From DATCLS01 sp035296625 (GTDB lineage: Bacteria > Actinomycetota > Acidimicrobiia > Acidimicrobiales > VFJN01), in the NCBI GenBank assembly GCA_035296625.1, contig DATHAO010000015.1, positions 1 through 64,000 of the forward strand: 64,000 bases of DNA. The letters run 5' to 3'. Both the position numbers and the translations under genes were made by a program. The notes under the pieces are model-generated. The model was not told the origin of the DNA. It did not search any database and was given only the letters and a program-made list of their open reading frames with translations. Below, piece by piece: positions 1 to 7,188 of the stretch (position 1 is its first letter; every line of letters starts with the position of its first letter).

Positions 1-132
1 GAGGACCGCCTCGCGCACGGCGGGGGCCAGCACCGCCTCGTGGCCGCCGATGGCCACGGTCAGCGGCTCGCCCCGGGCCATGCGCTCACGGGCGCGCCGG
101 GCGAACTCGGTCGTCGCCTCCCCCGACGTCAT
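1..132 (-). CDS. N-terminal fragment of an unidentified small protein (possible antitoxin/excisionase type)
   Basis: Only the first 44 codons lie in the window; the gene continues past base 1. The reading frame opens with an ATG at 130-132 and begins MTSGEATTEFARRARERM, followed by GEPLTVAIGGHEAVLAPA and a short helix. This layout (acidic start, basic helix, then a beta strand with a GEP-LTV pattern) resembles the N-terminus of excisionase-like antitoxins that partner PIN-domain toxins, but the diagnostic helix-turn-helix would lie outside the window. The identification is therefore only a suggestion. No Shine-Dalgarno sequence is evident. Confidence 0.4.
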   Translation of the reverse strand, partial: MTSGEATTEFARRARERMARGEPLTVAIGGHEAVLAPAVREAVL

Positions 133-237
133 GCCAGAGCACCCCGGTGCATCTCCCCACGCTACGCGAGCGGTACGGCGAATCGCCTGGTGACGCCGTG
201 ACCGCCCTGCGTGGGTCGGAGCGGGTACACCGGGCTA

Positions 238-638
238 ATGACCTCGCCGGAGCGCTTCGCCATCGCCACCCTCGACCACCTGGTGCTCACGGTCGCCGAT
301 GTCGAACGGACGGTACGCTTCTTCACCGACGTGCTGGGATGCGGGCCGCGACGTTCGCGGACGGGCGGCGTGCCCTGCACTTCGGCGACCAGAAGCTGAA
401 CCTGCACCTCGCCGGCCACGAGATCGAGCCGAAGGCGGCCCGCCCCACACCCGGGTCGGCCGACCTGTGCCTGGTCACGCCCGCGCCGATCGACGCCGTG
501 GTGGCGCACCTGGAAGCGTGCGGAGTGGAGATCGAGGAGGGCCCCGTCGACCGGACCGGGGCCGTGGGCGCGCTGCGCTCGGTCTACCTCCGCGACCCCG
601 ACGGCAACCTGCTGGAGATCGCCAACCGCCGACCGTGA
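238..638 (+). pseudogene. VOC (glyoxalase/bleomycin-resistance) family protein, broken by a one-base deletion
   Basis: Two overlapping frames together encode one VOC domain of about 133 residues. The first frame starts at the ATG at 238 and reads FAIATLDHLVLTVADVERTV then RFFTDVLG up to base 338. The second frame continues with MRAATFADGRRALHFGDQKL and ends with YLRDPDGNLLEIANRRP, a classic VOC C-terminus. The codons GTG CTG GG(n) ATG CGG show that a single base is missing at about 338, in a run of Gs. Intact members are small metal-binding proteins of the lactoylglutathione lyase or dioxygenase type. As written the gene would stop early, after about 54 codons. It is either a recent pseudogene or a sequencing error. 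Confidence 0.75.
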
Positions 639-707
639 CGCCGGGTCGTCCCGGCCGCCGGCGCACCGGGACGGGTGCCGCTCGGGGCGGCGTGCCATTC
701 TGACGAT

Positions 708-1442
708 GTGTCAGAGACGACGGAGGGGACCACGGCGACGCTCGTACGGGTCGACGACCACGGGCCGGTCCGGCTGGTCACGCTCGACCGGCCCGAGGTG
801 CTGAACGCCTTCGACAACGCTCTGTACCGGGCGACGGCCGACGCGCTCGGCGCCGCCCGCGACGACGACCGCGTGCACGTGGTCGTGCTGACCGGCGCCG
901 GACGGGCGTTCTCCTCGGGGCAGGACCTCGGGGAGATGGCCCGCCTGGCGGCCGGCGAGGATCTCGAGTCGGGGTTCCCTGTGCTGCTCGACGCCCTTCA
1001 GGCGTTCGACAAGCCCCTGGTTGCGGCCGTCAACGGGGTGGCGGTCGGCATCGGGTTCACGCTGCTGCCCCACTGCGACTTGGTGCTCGCGGCCGAGCAC
1101 GCCCGCTTCCGCACGCCGTTCGCCGTGATGGGCGTGCCGCCCGAGGCGGCGAGCAGCCTGCTGTTCCCCGATCGCATGGGCTGGCAGCGGGCCGCCCACG
1201 TCCTCTTCGCCAGCCCCTGGCTGTCCGCGGCCGAGGCCGTCGAGCACGGCATCGCCCTGCGGACCGTCCCCGCCGACGACCTGCTGCCCGAGGCGCTGGC
1301 GCTGGCCGCCGCCGTCGCCGCCGCCCCGCTGCCGGCGCTGCGCGCCATCAAGTCGACCATGCTGGCGGGGCGCGACGCGGCCGTCACCGCCGCCCGGTCC
1401 TGCGAGGACGCGGCCTTCGCCCGGGTTCTTGGCCTGACCTGA
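708..1442 (+). CDS. Enoyl-CoA hydratase/isomerase (crotonase) family protein
   Basis: A 244-residue crotonase. It has the N-terminal strand VRLVTLDRPEVLNAFD, the first oxyanion-hole segment GRAFSSGQDLGEM, and the second one in KPLVAAVNGVAVGIGFTLLP. The C-terminal helix AIKSTMLAGRDA is typical. Members hydrate or isomerise enoyl-CoA thioesters; the substrate cannot be told from sequence. I chose the GTG at 708 because similarity begins just after it; an upstream in-frame ATG at 675 would add 11 poorly conserved residues. The gene stands alone between the broken VOC gene and a convergent F420 enzyme. Confidence 0.88.
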   Translation: MSETTEGTTATLVRVDDHGPVRLVTLDRPEVLNAFDNALYRATADALGAARDDDRVHVVVLTGAGRAFSSGQDLGEMARLAAGEDLESGFPVLLDALQAFDKPLVAAVNGVAVGIGFTLLPHCDLVLAAEHARFRTPFAVMGVPPEAASSLLFPDRMGWQRAAHVLFASPWLSAAEAVEHGIALRTVPADDLLPEALALAAAVAAAPLPALRAIKSTMLAGRDAAVTAARSCEDAAFARVLGLT

Positions 1443-1514
1443 CCGCCGCGGGGCAACGCCACCCGGCGGTGCGTCGCCGTGCGACGCCCGGTCGGCGGCG
1501 GAACGGCGGCCGGC

Positions 1515-1913
1515 TCAGCCGGTGGCGAGGACCACGATCGGGATCGTGCGCTGCGTGGCGAGCTCGTACTCGGCGAAGCCGGGCATCCGCTCGGCGTGGG
1601 CTGCGTAGAGGCGGTCGCGTTCCTCGGCCTCGGCGAACCGGGCCTCGACCGGCACCGTCTGGGTGCCGACCTCGATCGTGGCGTGGGGGTCGGCGTGCAG
1701 GTTCAGGAACCACTGCGGGTGTTCGTCCGCGCCGGCGTTCGACGCGGCCACGACCCAGCCGCGCTCGGTCGTCGTGTACACGAGCGGCGAGGTACGGGGC
1801 TTGCCCGTGCGGCGGCCCGTCGTGGTGAGCAGCAGCATGGACGCGCCCTCGAAGGGTCCACCGACCTTGCCCTCGTTGGCCCGGAACTCCTCGATGATGC
1901 GCTCGTTGAACAT
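1515..1913 (-). CDS. Ddn-like deazaflavin (F420)-dependent nitroreductase family protein
   Basis: A 132-residue single-domain protein of the split beta-barrel, F420H2-dependent family (Ddn, Rv3547-like). It shows the characteristic start FNERIIEEFRANEGKVGGPF, then LLLTTTGRRTGKPRTSPLVY and the cofactor-binding stretch HPQWFLNLHADPHATIEVG, ending with an RTIPIVVL strand. Members reduce quinones or nitroaromatics, or protect against oxidative stress, using F420H2. The ATG at 1913 has a GGGGG motif 7 nt upstream; a GTG at 1919 is an alternative. It is convergent with the crotonase upstream. In M. tuberculosis, Ddn lies beside steroid-catabolism genes, but here it is 30 kb from them. Confidence 0.88.
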   Translation of the reverse strand: MFNERIIEEFRANEGKVGGPFEGASMLLLTTTGRRTGKPRTSPLVYTTTERGWVVAASNAGADEHPQWFLNLHADPHATIEVGTQTVPVEARFAEAEERDRLYAAHAERMPGFAEYELATQRTIPIVVLATG

Positions 1914-2034
1914 GGACACGCCCCCATGATGCCGGTCACGGTGACGCCCCGTGGACGAGCGCGGTGCGGCCCGGCGTGCCGGGTGGCACGTCGGGCCGCC
2001 GTCGCTCAGCTGCTCACGGCGCCCTCGCTGGCCG

Positions 2035-3420
2035 TCAGGCGCTGCGGCAGGCCGACTCTCGGTAGGCGATGTCCTCGATCGGCACCATGTAGTAGGTGCC
2101 GTCGGGGCAGGTCACCCTCGGGTTGATCTCGGTGAAGGTCCCCGCCTCGGTCTCGTAGCCCGGCACCGTCCACACGTGCACCATGTAGCCGGTGTTCTCG
2201 ATGAACGCGCCGCCCACCTCGTCGCACATCGCCGAGGTCACGCCCGGGAGGTCGGCACCGAACGGCGTGTCCACCCCTCCGTCCGCGCGGGCGACGATGC
2301 ACACGGCCTCGTGGTAGTGCCAGTGGTCGTTCGGGCCGGCGAACCCCTCGGGCTCGGTGTCGCTCGCCACCAGGTACATGAAGCCCGACAGCGGCGAGCC
2401 CGGGTCGAGGCCGTCGTAGATGAGCGTCGGCCTCCTGAGCGCCTCGGCGTCGAGCAGGCCCGTGTCGGTCGTGGAGATGCCCGCGGCGATGTAGTGCGTG
2501 CCGAGGCCCGGGGCGAACGGACCGGCGCGCCGGTAGCCCGCCGCCTCGGCATCGGCGATCGTCGGGAACTCCTCGGCGAGCCGGCGGGTGACGTCCAGCT
2601 GCTCGTCGAGGGCGGCCTGCGTTCTCGCGTCGATCGCCACGACCCCGGTGTCGTGCTGGTGCCCGTTGCGGAGCAGTGAAAGGCCCTTGTCGTCCCCGGC
2701 GGCCGCCTCGTCGCCATGGGCGTGCCCGGCCGGGTGGTCGCCGTGGGCACCGGCGGCGTGGTCGCGAGCCCCGGGTGAGGCCACGACGGCGGTGGTGAGC
2801 GCCACCACCACGAGTGGGGCGGCGAGCGCCAGCGGGCCCCCCGACGGCAGCCCCGGCCGTCGCCGGGCCAGCAGCAGCGCGGCGACCGCCACGGCCGCGA
2901 GCTCCAGCGCCACGGTGGTCGCGTCGACGAACGTGACCGCCTCGGCGTGGCCCGCGTGGTCGCCGACGGGCAGGCCGGCCGTGCGGCTCGCCGCCCACAC
3001 CGCCGCGAACGCCATGTCGGCGACCACTGCGCCCTGTAGCACCGCGCGGGCGGGCCGGCACACGACCGACACGGCGAGGGCCAGCTGCAGCCAGCCGGCC
3101 GCGAAGAAGCCGACACCTTCGACCGCGGACTCCGCCATGTGCGACGGGGCCATCACGAGGTGGACGAGTCCGGCGCCGGCCAGGAGCGACCCCAGCAACC
3201 AGCGGTCTCCCTCGGCGATGGCGAACCCTCCGCTCGCCCTCGCCGAGGCCCGAACGACCGGCCCGCCGGGCGCCGGTGATCCCCCGCCCACTGGGCGGAC
3301 GGGCTCGATGTGGGGCGGCCCTGCGGAGACCTCGCCTGGTGGTCGGTCGACGACGAGTGTCGGCGCCGGGCCGGTCGGCTCCATCGTCCCTGCGCACGGC
3401 GGACGATCGCTGCGGCTCAC
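2035..3420 (-). CDS. Membrane protein with N-terminal TM region, His-rich loop and C-terminal extracytoplasmic domain
   Basis: About 461 residues and not assignable to a named family. After a Pro/Gly-rich start come four or five hydrophobic segments (for example WLLGSLLAGAGLVHLVM, LALAAPLVVVALTTAVVA). Then follows a histidine-rich linker, HAAGAHGDHPAGHAHGDE, and a soluble C-terminal domain of about 230 residues with NDHWHYHEAVCIV, CDEVGG and CPDGTYYMV. The His-rich loop and the HWHYH motif suggest metal binding. The GTG at 3420 is preferred because GGGGGAG lies 8 nt upstream; the frame stays open to a GTG at 3498. It is probably an integral membrane protein facing outward. Confidence 0.7.
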   Translation of the reverse strand: MSRSDRPPCAGTMEPTGPAPTLVVDRPPGEVSAGPPHIEPVRPVGGGSPAPGGPVVRASARASGGFAIAEGDRWLLGSLLAGAGLVHLVMAPSHMAESAVEGVGFFAAGWLQLALAVSVVCRPARAVLQGAVVADMAFAAVWAASRTAGLPVGDHAGHAEAVTFVDATTVALELAAVAVAALLLARRRPGLPSGGPLALAAPLVVVALTTAVVASPGARDHAAGAHGDHPAGHAHGDEAAAGDDKGLSLLRNGHQHDTGVVAIDARTQAALDEQLDVTRRLAEEFPTIADAEAAGYRRAGPFAPGLGTHYIAAGISTTDTGLLDAEALRRPTLIYDGLDPGSPLSGFMYLVASDTEPEGFAGPNDHWHYHEAVCIVARADGGVDTPFGADLPGVTSAMCDEVGGAFIENTGYMVHVWTVPGYETEAGTFTEINPRVTCPDGTYYMVPIEDIAYRESACRSA

Positions 3421-3534
3421 CAAATGCTCTCCCCCACGGTGCGATGGCACCCGCCACACCGGACGGTAGGGATCGGCGGCAGGTGTGTCAACCGTCACAC
3501 CTCCTACCTGGAGTGGGGCGACCGCTGCGCTGCG

Positions 3535-4269
3535 TCAGGGCTCGGGTTGCCGGATCCCGTCGGCGGCCATCGTGAGACCACCGCAGCTCACCGCGTGGAG
3601 CAGGTCGATGGCGGCGTCGTCCGGGCCGTGGGTGAACGTGCCCTCGTCGCTCGTCACGTTCAGCCCCACGAGCCGGCGGCCGCCGCCGGCTTCCACGCAT
3701 CCCACGCCCGTGCCCGTTCCCCGGAAGCCGAGATCGAACGCGTACGTCTGTCCCTCGGGATTCGTCACCGGGGCCACGGCGCAGTGGGCGAAGGCGTAGA
3801 GCAGGACGCCGCGGCCGTCGCTGACGAACAGCTCGGTGGGCGGCTGCTCGTCCGCGTCGACCACGAGCACGCGCAGGGCCTGCGGGCCGGCCGAGTCGAT
3901 GTCGACGGTCGACCCGCCGCCGGCCGCCGTCGTGACGCCGAGCGTGCGGCGGCCCTCGGACGTCGCGGCCATCCACACGGCGTCGGGACGGCCGTCACCG
4001 TCGAGGTCGGCCACCTCGCCGCTGTCGGAGCCCGCCGGGGCCGGGGGCCCGGGGGCCGTGCAGCCCGCACCGGCCCCGGTCCCCGTGCCGGAGCCGGCCT
4101 CCGTGGTGCCCGACCCGCTGGTGGCGGGTGCGGGGGTGGCAGTGGATCCGCCGCCGTCGCTGGTCGTCGTGCCGGCGGCGTCGTCGTCATCGTTGCGCGC
4201 ACAGGCGCCGACGACGAGGGAGAGCACCACGACGCCGGCCAGGGCCGGTCTCCGCAGCGCACGCGTCAC
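3535..4269 (-). CDS. Putative lipoprotein with FG-GAP-like repeat
   Basis: A 244-residue exported lipoprotein. Residues 1-23 form a lipoprotein signal, RRPALAGVVVLSLVVGAC, with the lipobox ending at the Cys. A long Ser/Thr/Gly spacer follows (TTTSDGGGSTATPAPATSG) that probably bridges the cell wall. The globular part contains DLDGDGRPDAVW, an Asp-rich calcium-binding motif of FG-GAP/VCBS type, and paired cysteines near the end. A TAGGGA box 6 nt before the GTG start suggests a leaderless transcript. The function is unknown. It lies upstream of the alpha/beta hydrolase gene's 3' end on the same strand. Confidence 0.78.
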   Translation of the reverse strand: MTRALRRPALAGVVVLSLVVGACARNDDDDAAGTTTSDGGGSTATPAPATSGSGTTEAGSGTGTGAGAGCTAPGPPAPAGSDSGEVADLDGDGRPDAVWMAATSEGRRTLGVTTAAGGGSTVDIDSAGPQALRVLVVDADEQPPTELFVSDGRGVLLYAFAHCAVAPVTNPEGQTYAFDLGFRGTGTGVGCVEAGGGRRLVGLNVTSDEGTFTHGPDDAAIDLLHAVSCGGLTMAADGIRQPEP

Positions 4270-4319
4270 GACCCGTCCCTACCCGGCACCGTCGACGACG
4301 AGGCCCGGGAGTGACGCGT

Positions 4320-5150
4320 TCACGGCGCGCGCCTCTGCGTCGCGTGCGGCGCCCCCACCGGGTAGCGGGTGAACCAGTCGGTGAGGGCCCGGTCGAACGC
4401 CTCGGGTTGCTCCAGGTTCACCAGGTGGCCGGCGTCCGGGATCAGGACGAGCTCGGCATGGGGCAGGCCCTCGAGCAGGGCGGGGGCTGCCTTACCGGGG
4501 ATGATGAGCCCGTCCTCCTCGCCGTAGACGAGCAGCGTGGGGGCGGTGATGCGGTGCAGGTCGGCGCGGCTGTCGTGGTCGAGGATGGCCTGCGCCGCCC
4601 GGGCCCACGCCTGCGGGTCGGTGCTCTCGGTCTCGCGCTGGTTGTCGCGCACGATGTCGGGGCGCTCGGCCAGCGTGCGGGCGCTCCAGGCCTCGGCGGT
4701 CGAGGTCACGAGGCCGTGGGAGTCGGGGAAGCCGTGATCGCGCACGCCGGCCACGATCGCCGCGAACGCCTCGGCCATGCGGCCGGTCATGTGGGTTCCC
4801 GTGTCGCACAGCACGAGGGCGTCGACGAAGTCGGGCTCGGCCAACGCCAACGCCTGGGCGACCAGGCCGCCCATCGACAGGCCCACGACGTGGGCGTGGT
4901 CGACGCCGATCTGCCGGCACACGGCCACGGCGTCGGCCGCGAACAGGGCCGTGCTGTAGCGGCCCGTTGTGGCCTCGGAGCGGCCGTGGCCCCGGTGCTC
5001 GACGACCACGACCCGGTGGCGGGCGGCGAGCGAGTCGAGCTGGGGCGCCCAGTCGCGCCAGCAGCCGCCCAGGCCGTGCAGGAAGAGCACGGCGGGACCC
5101 GACCCCTCGTCGATGACGTTGATGTGCACCCCGTGGACGCTGTGCCGCAC
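4320..5150 (-). CDS. Alpha/beta-fold hydrolase
   Basis: A 276-residue alpha/beta hydrolase. The oxyanion-hole motif is PAVLFLHGLGGC, the strand VVVVEHRGHGRSE follows, and the nucleophile elbow is GLSMGG (Ser). The acid lies near LLVYGEEDGLIIP and the catalytic His in PDAGHLVNLEQPEAF. The family includes beta-ketoadipate enol-lactonase and meta-cleavage product hydrolases, so an esterase or C-C hydrolase role in catabolism is plausible. The GTG at 5150 is chosen because GGAAGG lies about 7 nt upstream; the open frame beyond it does not look coding. It is divergent from the TetR gene at 5346, with a GAAC-ATC-GTTC element between them. Confidence 0.88.
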   Translation of the reverse strand: MRHSVHGVHINVIDEGSGPAVLFLHGLGGCWRDWAPQLDSLAARHRVVVVEHRGHGRSEATTGRYSTALFAADAVAVCRQIGVDHAHVVGLSMGGLVAQALALAEPDFVDALVLCDTGTHMTGRMAEAFAAIVAGVRDHGFPDSHGLVTSTAEAWSARTLAERPDIVRDNQRETESTDPQAWARAAQAILDHDSRADLHRITAPTLLVYGEEDGLIIPGKAAPALLEGLPHAELVLIPDAGHLVNLEQPEAFDRALTDWFTRYPVGAPHATQRRAP

Positions 5151-5187
5151 GCGATCACCTTCCCCAGCCGCCGCGGACCCTACGATC

Positions 5188-5199
5188 GAACATCGTTCA
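5188..5199. promoter_or_regulatory. Inverted repeat GAACATCGTTC in divergent promoter (possible weak operator)
   Basis: The half-sites GAAC and GTTC are separated by three bases here, against four in the five better sites listed elsewhere. The element lies between the hydrolase (start 5150, minus) and the TetR gene (start 5346, plus). It may be a degenerate member of that operator family or the target of the adjacent TetR protein. Confidence 0.35.
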
Positions 5200-5345
5200 G
5201 GGCAAGGCCGTAACGGTGGGCTACGGGCGCCCGTTCTCACGGGCGGCGGCCCGGGTGGCGCCGCCCGGTCGGAGGGGGGAAGTGTGACGAGGGTGAGATC
5301 GAGGACCACGGGCGGGTCGGCACGCCGGGCCGCCCGGGCGGGCGC

Positions 5346-6215
5346 ATGACGGTGACGGATCCCGACGAGGCGGACGACCAGCCGCCGATCATGGGGCGTA
5401 CGGCGCGTTGGGGCGACCGGGCGGCCCGCCGCCAGGACATCCTCGCCGCGGCCCGCTCGCAGATGGCGTCCCGCGGCTACCTGGGGCTCAACATGCGGGA
5501 CATCGCCGCGGGGGCAGGGGTGAGCGCCGGCACGCTGTACTCGTACTTCGCCACCAAGGAGGAGATCTTCGCGACCCTCTACGCCGAGGCGATCGAGGAC
5601 CACAACGAGCGCATCGCGCCGCTGTGCGCCGAGGCGACGGACCTCGAGGCGTTCCTCGTAGAGCTGATCACCTCGCACCTCGAGCTGCACGGTGACTACG
5701 GCCAATACTTCTCGCTGTGGGCTGCCCTCGTGCAGGAGGCCGAGCCGCCCCCCGAGGACGCCGCCCACCCGCCGCCCCTGCCCGCCGAGCTGACCGCGGC
5801 GCTGCGGCGGGCCACGATCAGGCAGGGCGACATGATCGCCGCCGCGTTCCGGCACCTCGTGCCCGGACCGCGGGTGCGGGGCGAGCAGCGGCGGCGCATC
5901 GCGTTCGTGTGGAGCGTGCTGATCGGGGTGGCCGACCAGCTCTGCAGCGAGCGTCACCTGATCAGCCGCGTCGATGCCGACGAGCTCATCGGCTACGCCG
6001 CCCGCACGATCGCCGCCGGCCTGCAGGCCGGGGTGAGCGGCACCTCCGGCACCACCGGCACCAGCGGCACCTCCGGCACCACCGGCACCACCCGCGCCTC
6101 CGGCGGAGCTGGGGGAGCTGGGGGAGCCGGGTCCGCCGGGTCCGCCGGAGCCGCCGGCACGGCCGAACCCGCCGGAGCGTCCGGCACGGCCGGGCCGGGC
6201 ACGTCGGCCGGCTGA
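5346..6215 (+). CDS. TetR/AcrR family regulator with repetitive Gly/Ser/Thr/Ala tail
   Basis: A 289-residue TetR-type repressor. The helix-turn-helix is at residues 30-75 (ILAAARSQMASRGYLGLN, then DIAAGAGVSAGTLYSYFATK). The ligand-binding domain runs to about residue 228. The last 60 residues are low complexity, SGTSGTTGTSGTSGTTGTT followed by GGAGGAGGAGSAGSAGAAG, encoded by short tandem repeats around 6040-6190. Such a tail is unusual for the family and is probably disordered. The gene is divergent from the hydrolase at 4320-5150, the likely target. The ATG overlaps the stop of a possible 21-codon leader ORF (5284-5349) that has a GGAGG motif upstream. Confidence 0.85.
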   Translation: MTVTDPDEADDQPPIMGRTARWGDRAARRQDILAAARSQMASRGYLGLNMRDIAAGAGVSAGTLYSYFATKEEIFATLYAEAIEDHNERIAPLCAEATDLEAFLVELITSHLELHGDYGQYFSLWAALVQEAEPPPEDAAHPPPLPAELTAALRRATIRQGDMIAAAFRHLVPGPRVRGEQRRRIAFVWSVLIGVADQLCSERHLISRVDADELIGYAARTIAAGLQAGVSGTSGTTGTSGTSGTTGTTRASGGAGGAGGAGSAGSAGAAGTAEPAGASGTAGPGTSAG

Positions 6216-6250
6216 CGGCGCCGCCGCCCCGAGCGGCCGGCGCCGGCCGC

Positions 6251-6784
6251 TCAGGCCGCTCCGGCCGGTCCGGCGGGTGGGTGGGCCCGCTCCGTGAGGA
6301 CCCGCTCACGCAGGGGGACGCGGGCCACGATGTACCAGATCCCCACGGCCACGGCGGCCGCAACCGCCGCGCCCACCACGGGGCGGTCGATCGTGAGCAC
6401 GACACTGAGAGCGGCCACGACGACCATCGTGGCGATCGCCGTCCCCTTGGCCCGGCGGGACATGCCCAGCCCGTCGCGGTAGTCGCGCACCATCTGGCCG
6501 ACGCCGGGCAGCCCGAGCACCCAGCGCTCGAAGCGGGGGCTGGAACGGGCGAAGCACGAAGCGGCCACGATGAAGAACACGGTGGTGGGCAGCCCCGGCA
6601 CGATCACGCCGAGGGAACCGACGCCGACCGACGCCCAGCCCAGCCCGAACCAGGCCCACCGGGCCGGTCCGCTGCGGACCCGTGTCGGCACACCGGCGGG
6701 CACCATCCCCGCCGCACCGGTGGCATCATGTTCAGGAGTGGCCGGGATCGCGGCATCCGCCGCGTCGTCGTCGCCGGGGCTCAC
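6251..6784 (-). CDS. YbaN/DUF454 family membrane protein
   Basis: A 177-residue inner-membrane protein of the DUF454 (YbaN) family. After a variable, Ala/Pro-rich start comes the conserved core GLGWASVGVGSLGVIVPGLP with TTVFFIVAASCFARSSPRF directly after it, then LPGVGQMVRDYRDG, and two C-terminal membrane segments. The family's function is unknown. The GTG at 6784 is preferred over the ATG at 6802 because GGGAGGAGG lies 7 nt upstream of it. It is convergent with the TetR gene. Confidence 0.85.
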   Translation of the reverse strand: MSPGDDDAADAAIPATPEHDATGAAGMVPAGVPTRVRSGPARWAWFGLGWASVGVGSLGVIVPGLPTTVFFIVAASCFARSSPRFERWVLGLPGVGQMVRDYRDGLGMSRRAKGTAIATMVVVAALSVVLTIDRPVVGAAVAAAVAVGIWYIVARVPLRERVLTERAHPPAGPAGAA

Positions 6785-7188
6785 GTCGCTGCCTCCTCCC
6801 ACGTCTCACCGGACCGGGACCGGTCCCGCAGGTGGCGACCCGCCCAGTCTCGCGCCCGCCGGCTTGCCGCCCGTGACGACCCGGGCCGCCCGCCTGCCGC
6901 GCGACGGTGGTCGACCGCTCCGGGCCGGGAGGGCGGCAGGCTGGGGCGGTGGACGCCATCCAGTGCCTCCTGACCCCCCTTGGCTCCCCCGACCTGTCGA
7001 GCCTGGGCCCCGACGCCGTCCAGCCGGCACGAACCTGCGGACGGCCGTGACCGTGCCCGACCACCGGCGACTGCGGCCCTCGCGCTTCGTGGCGGTGTCG
7101 GCGACGCCCGCCACCGGCTCGGCGATGTGATCACCGACGTCGTGTCGACGCTTGCCGCGACCGCCGGCCCGCCGGCCCTCGCCGCCCG
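6785..7188. other. Intergenic stretch without a convincing gene
   Basis: About 400 bases between two divergent genes. No frame shows codon bias or similarity that I recognise. A 21-codon frame (7128-7192, starting GTG) ends in an ATGA overlap with the amidase start and could be a leader peptide, but there is no further support. The region presumably contains the promoters of both flanking genes. Confidence 0.4.

Noticed and set aside
4320..5957. 545-codon open frame running through the hydrolase gene into the TetR region
   Set aside because: Only the part after GTG 5150 has hydrolase similarity; the rest is the antisense of a real TetR gene in GC-rich DNA.
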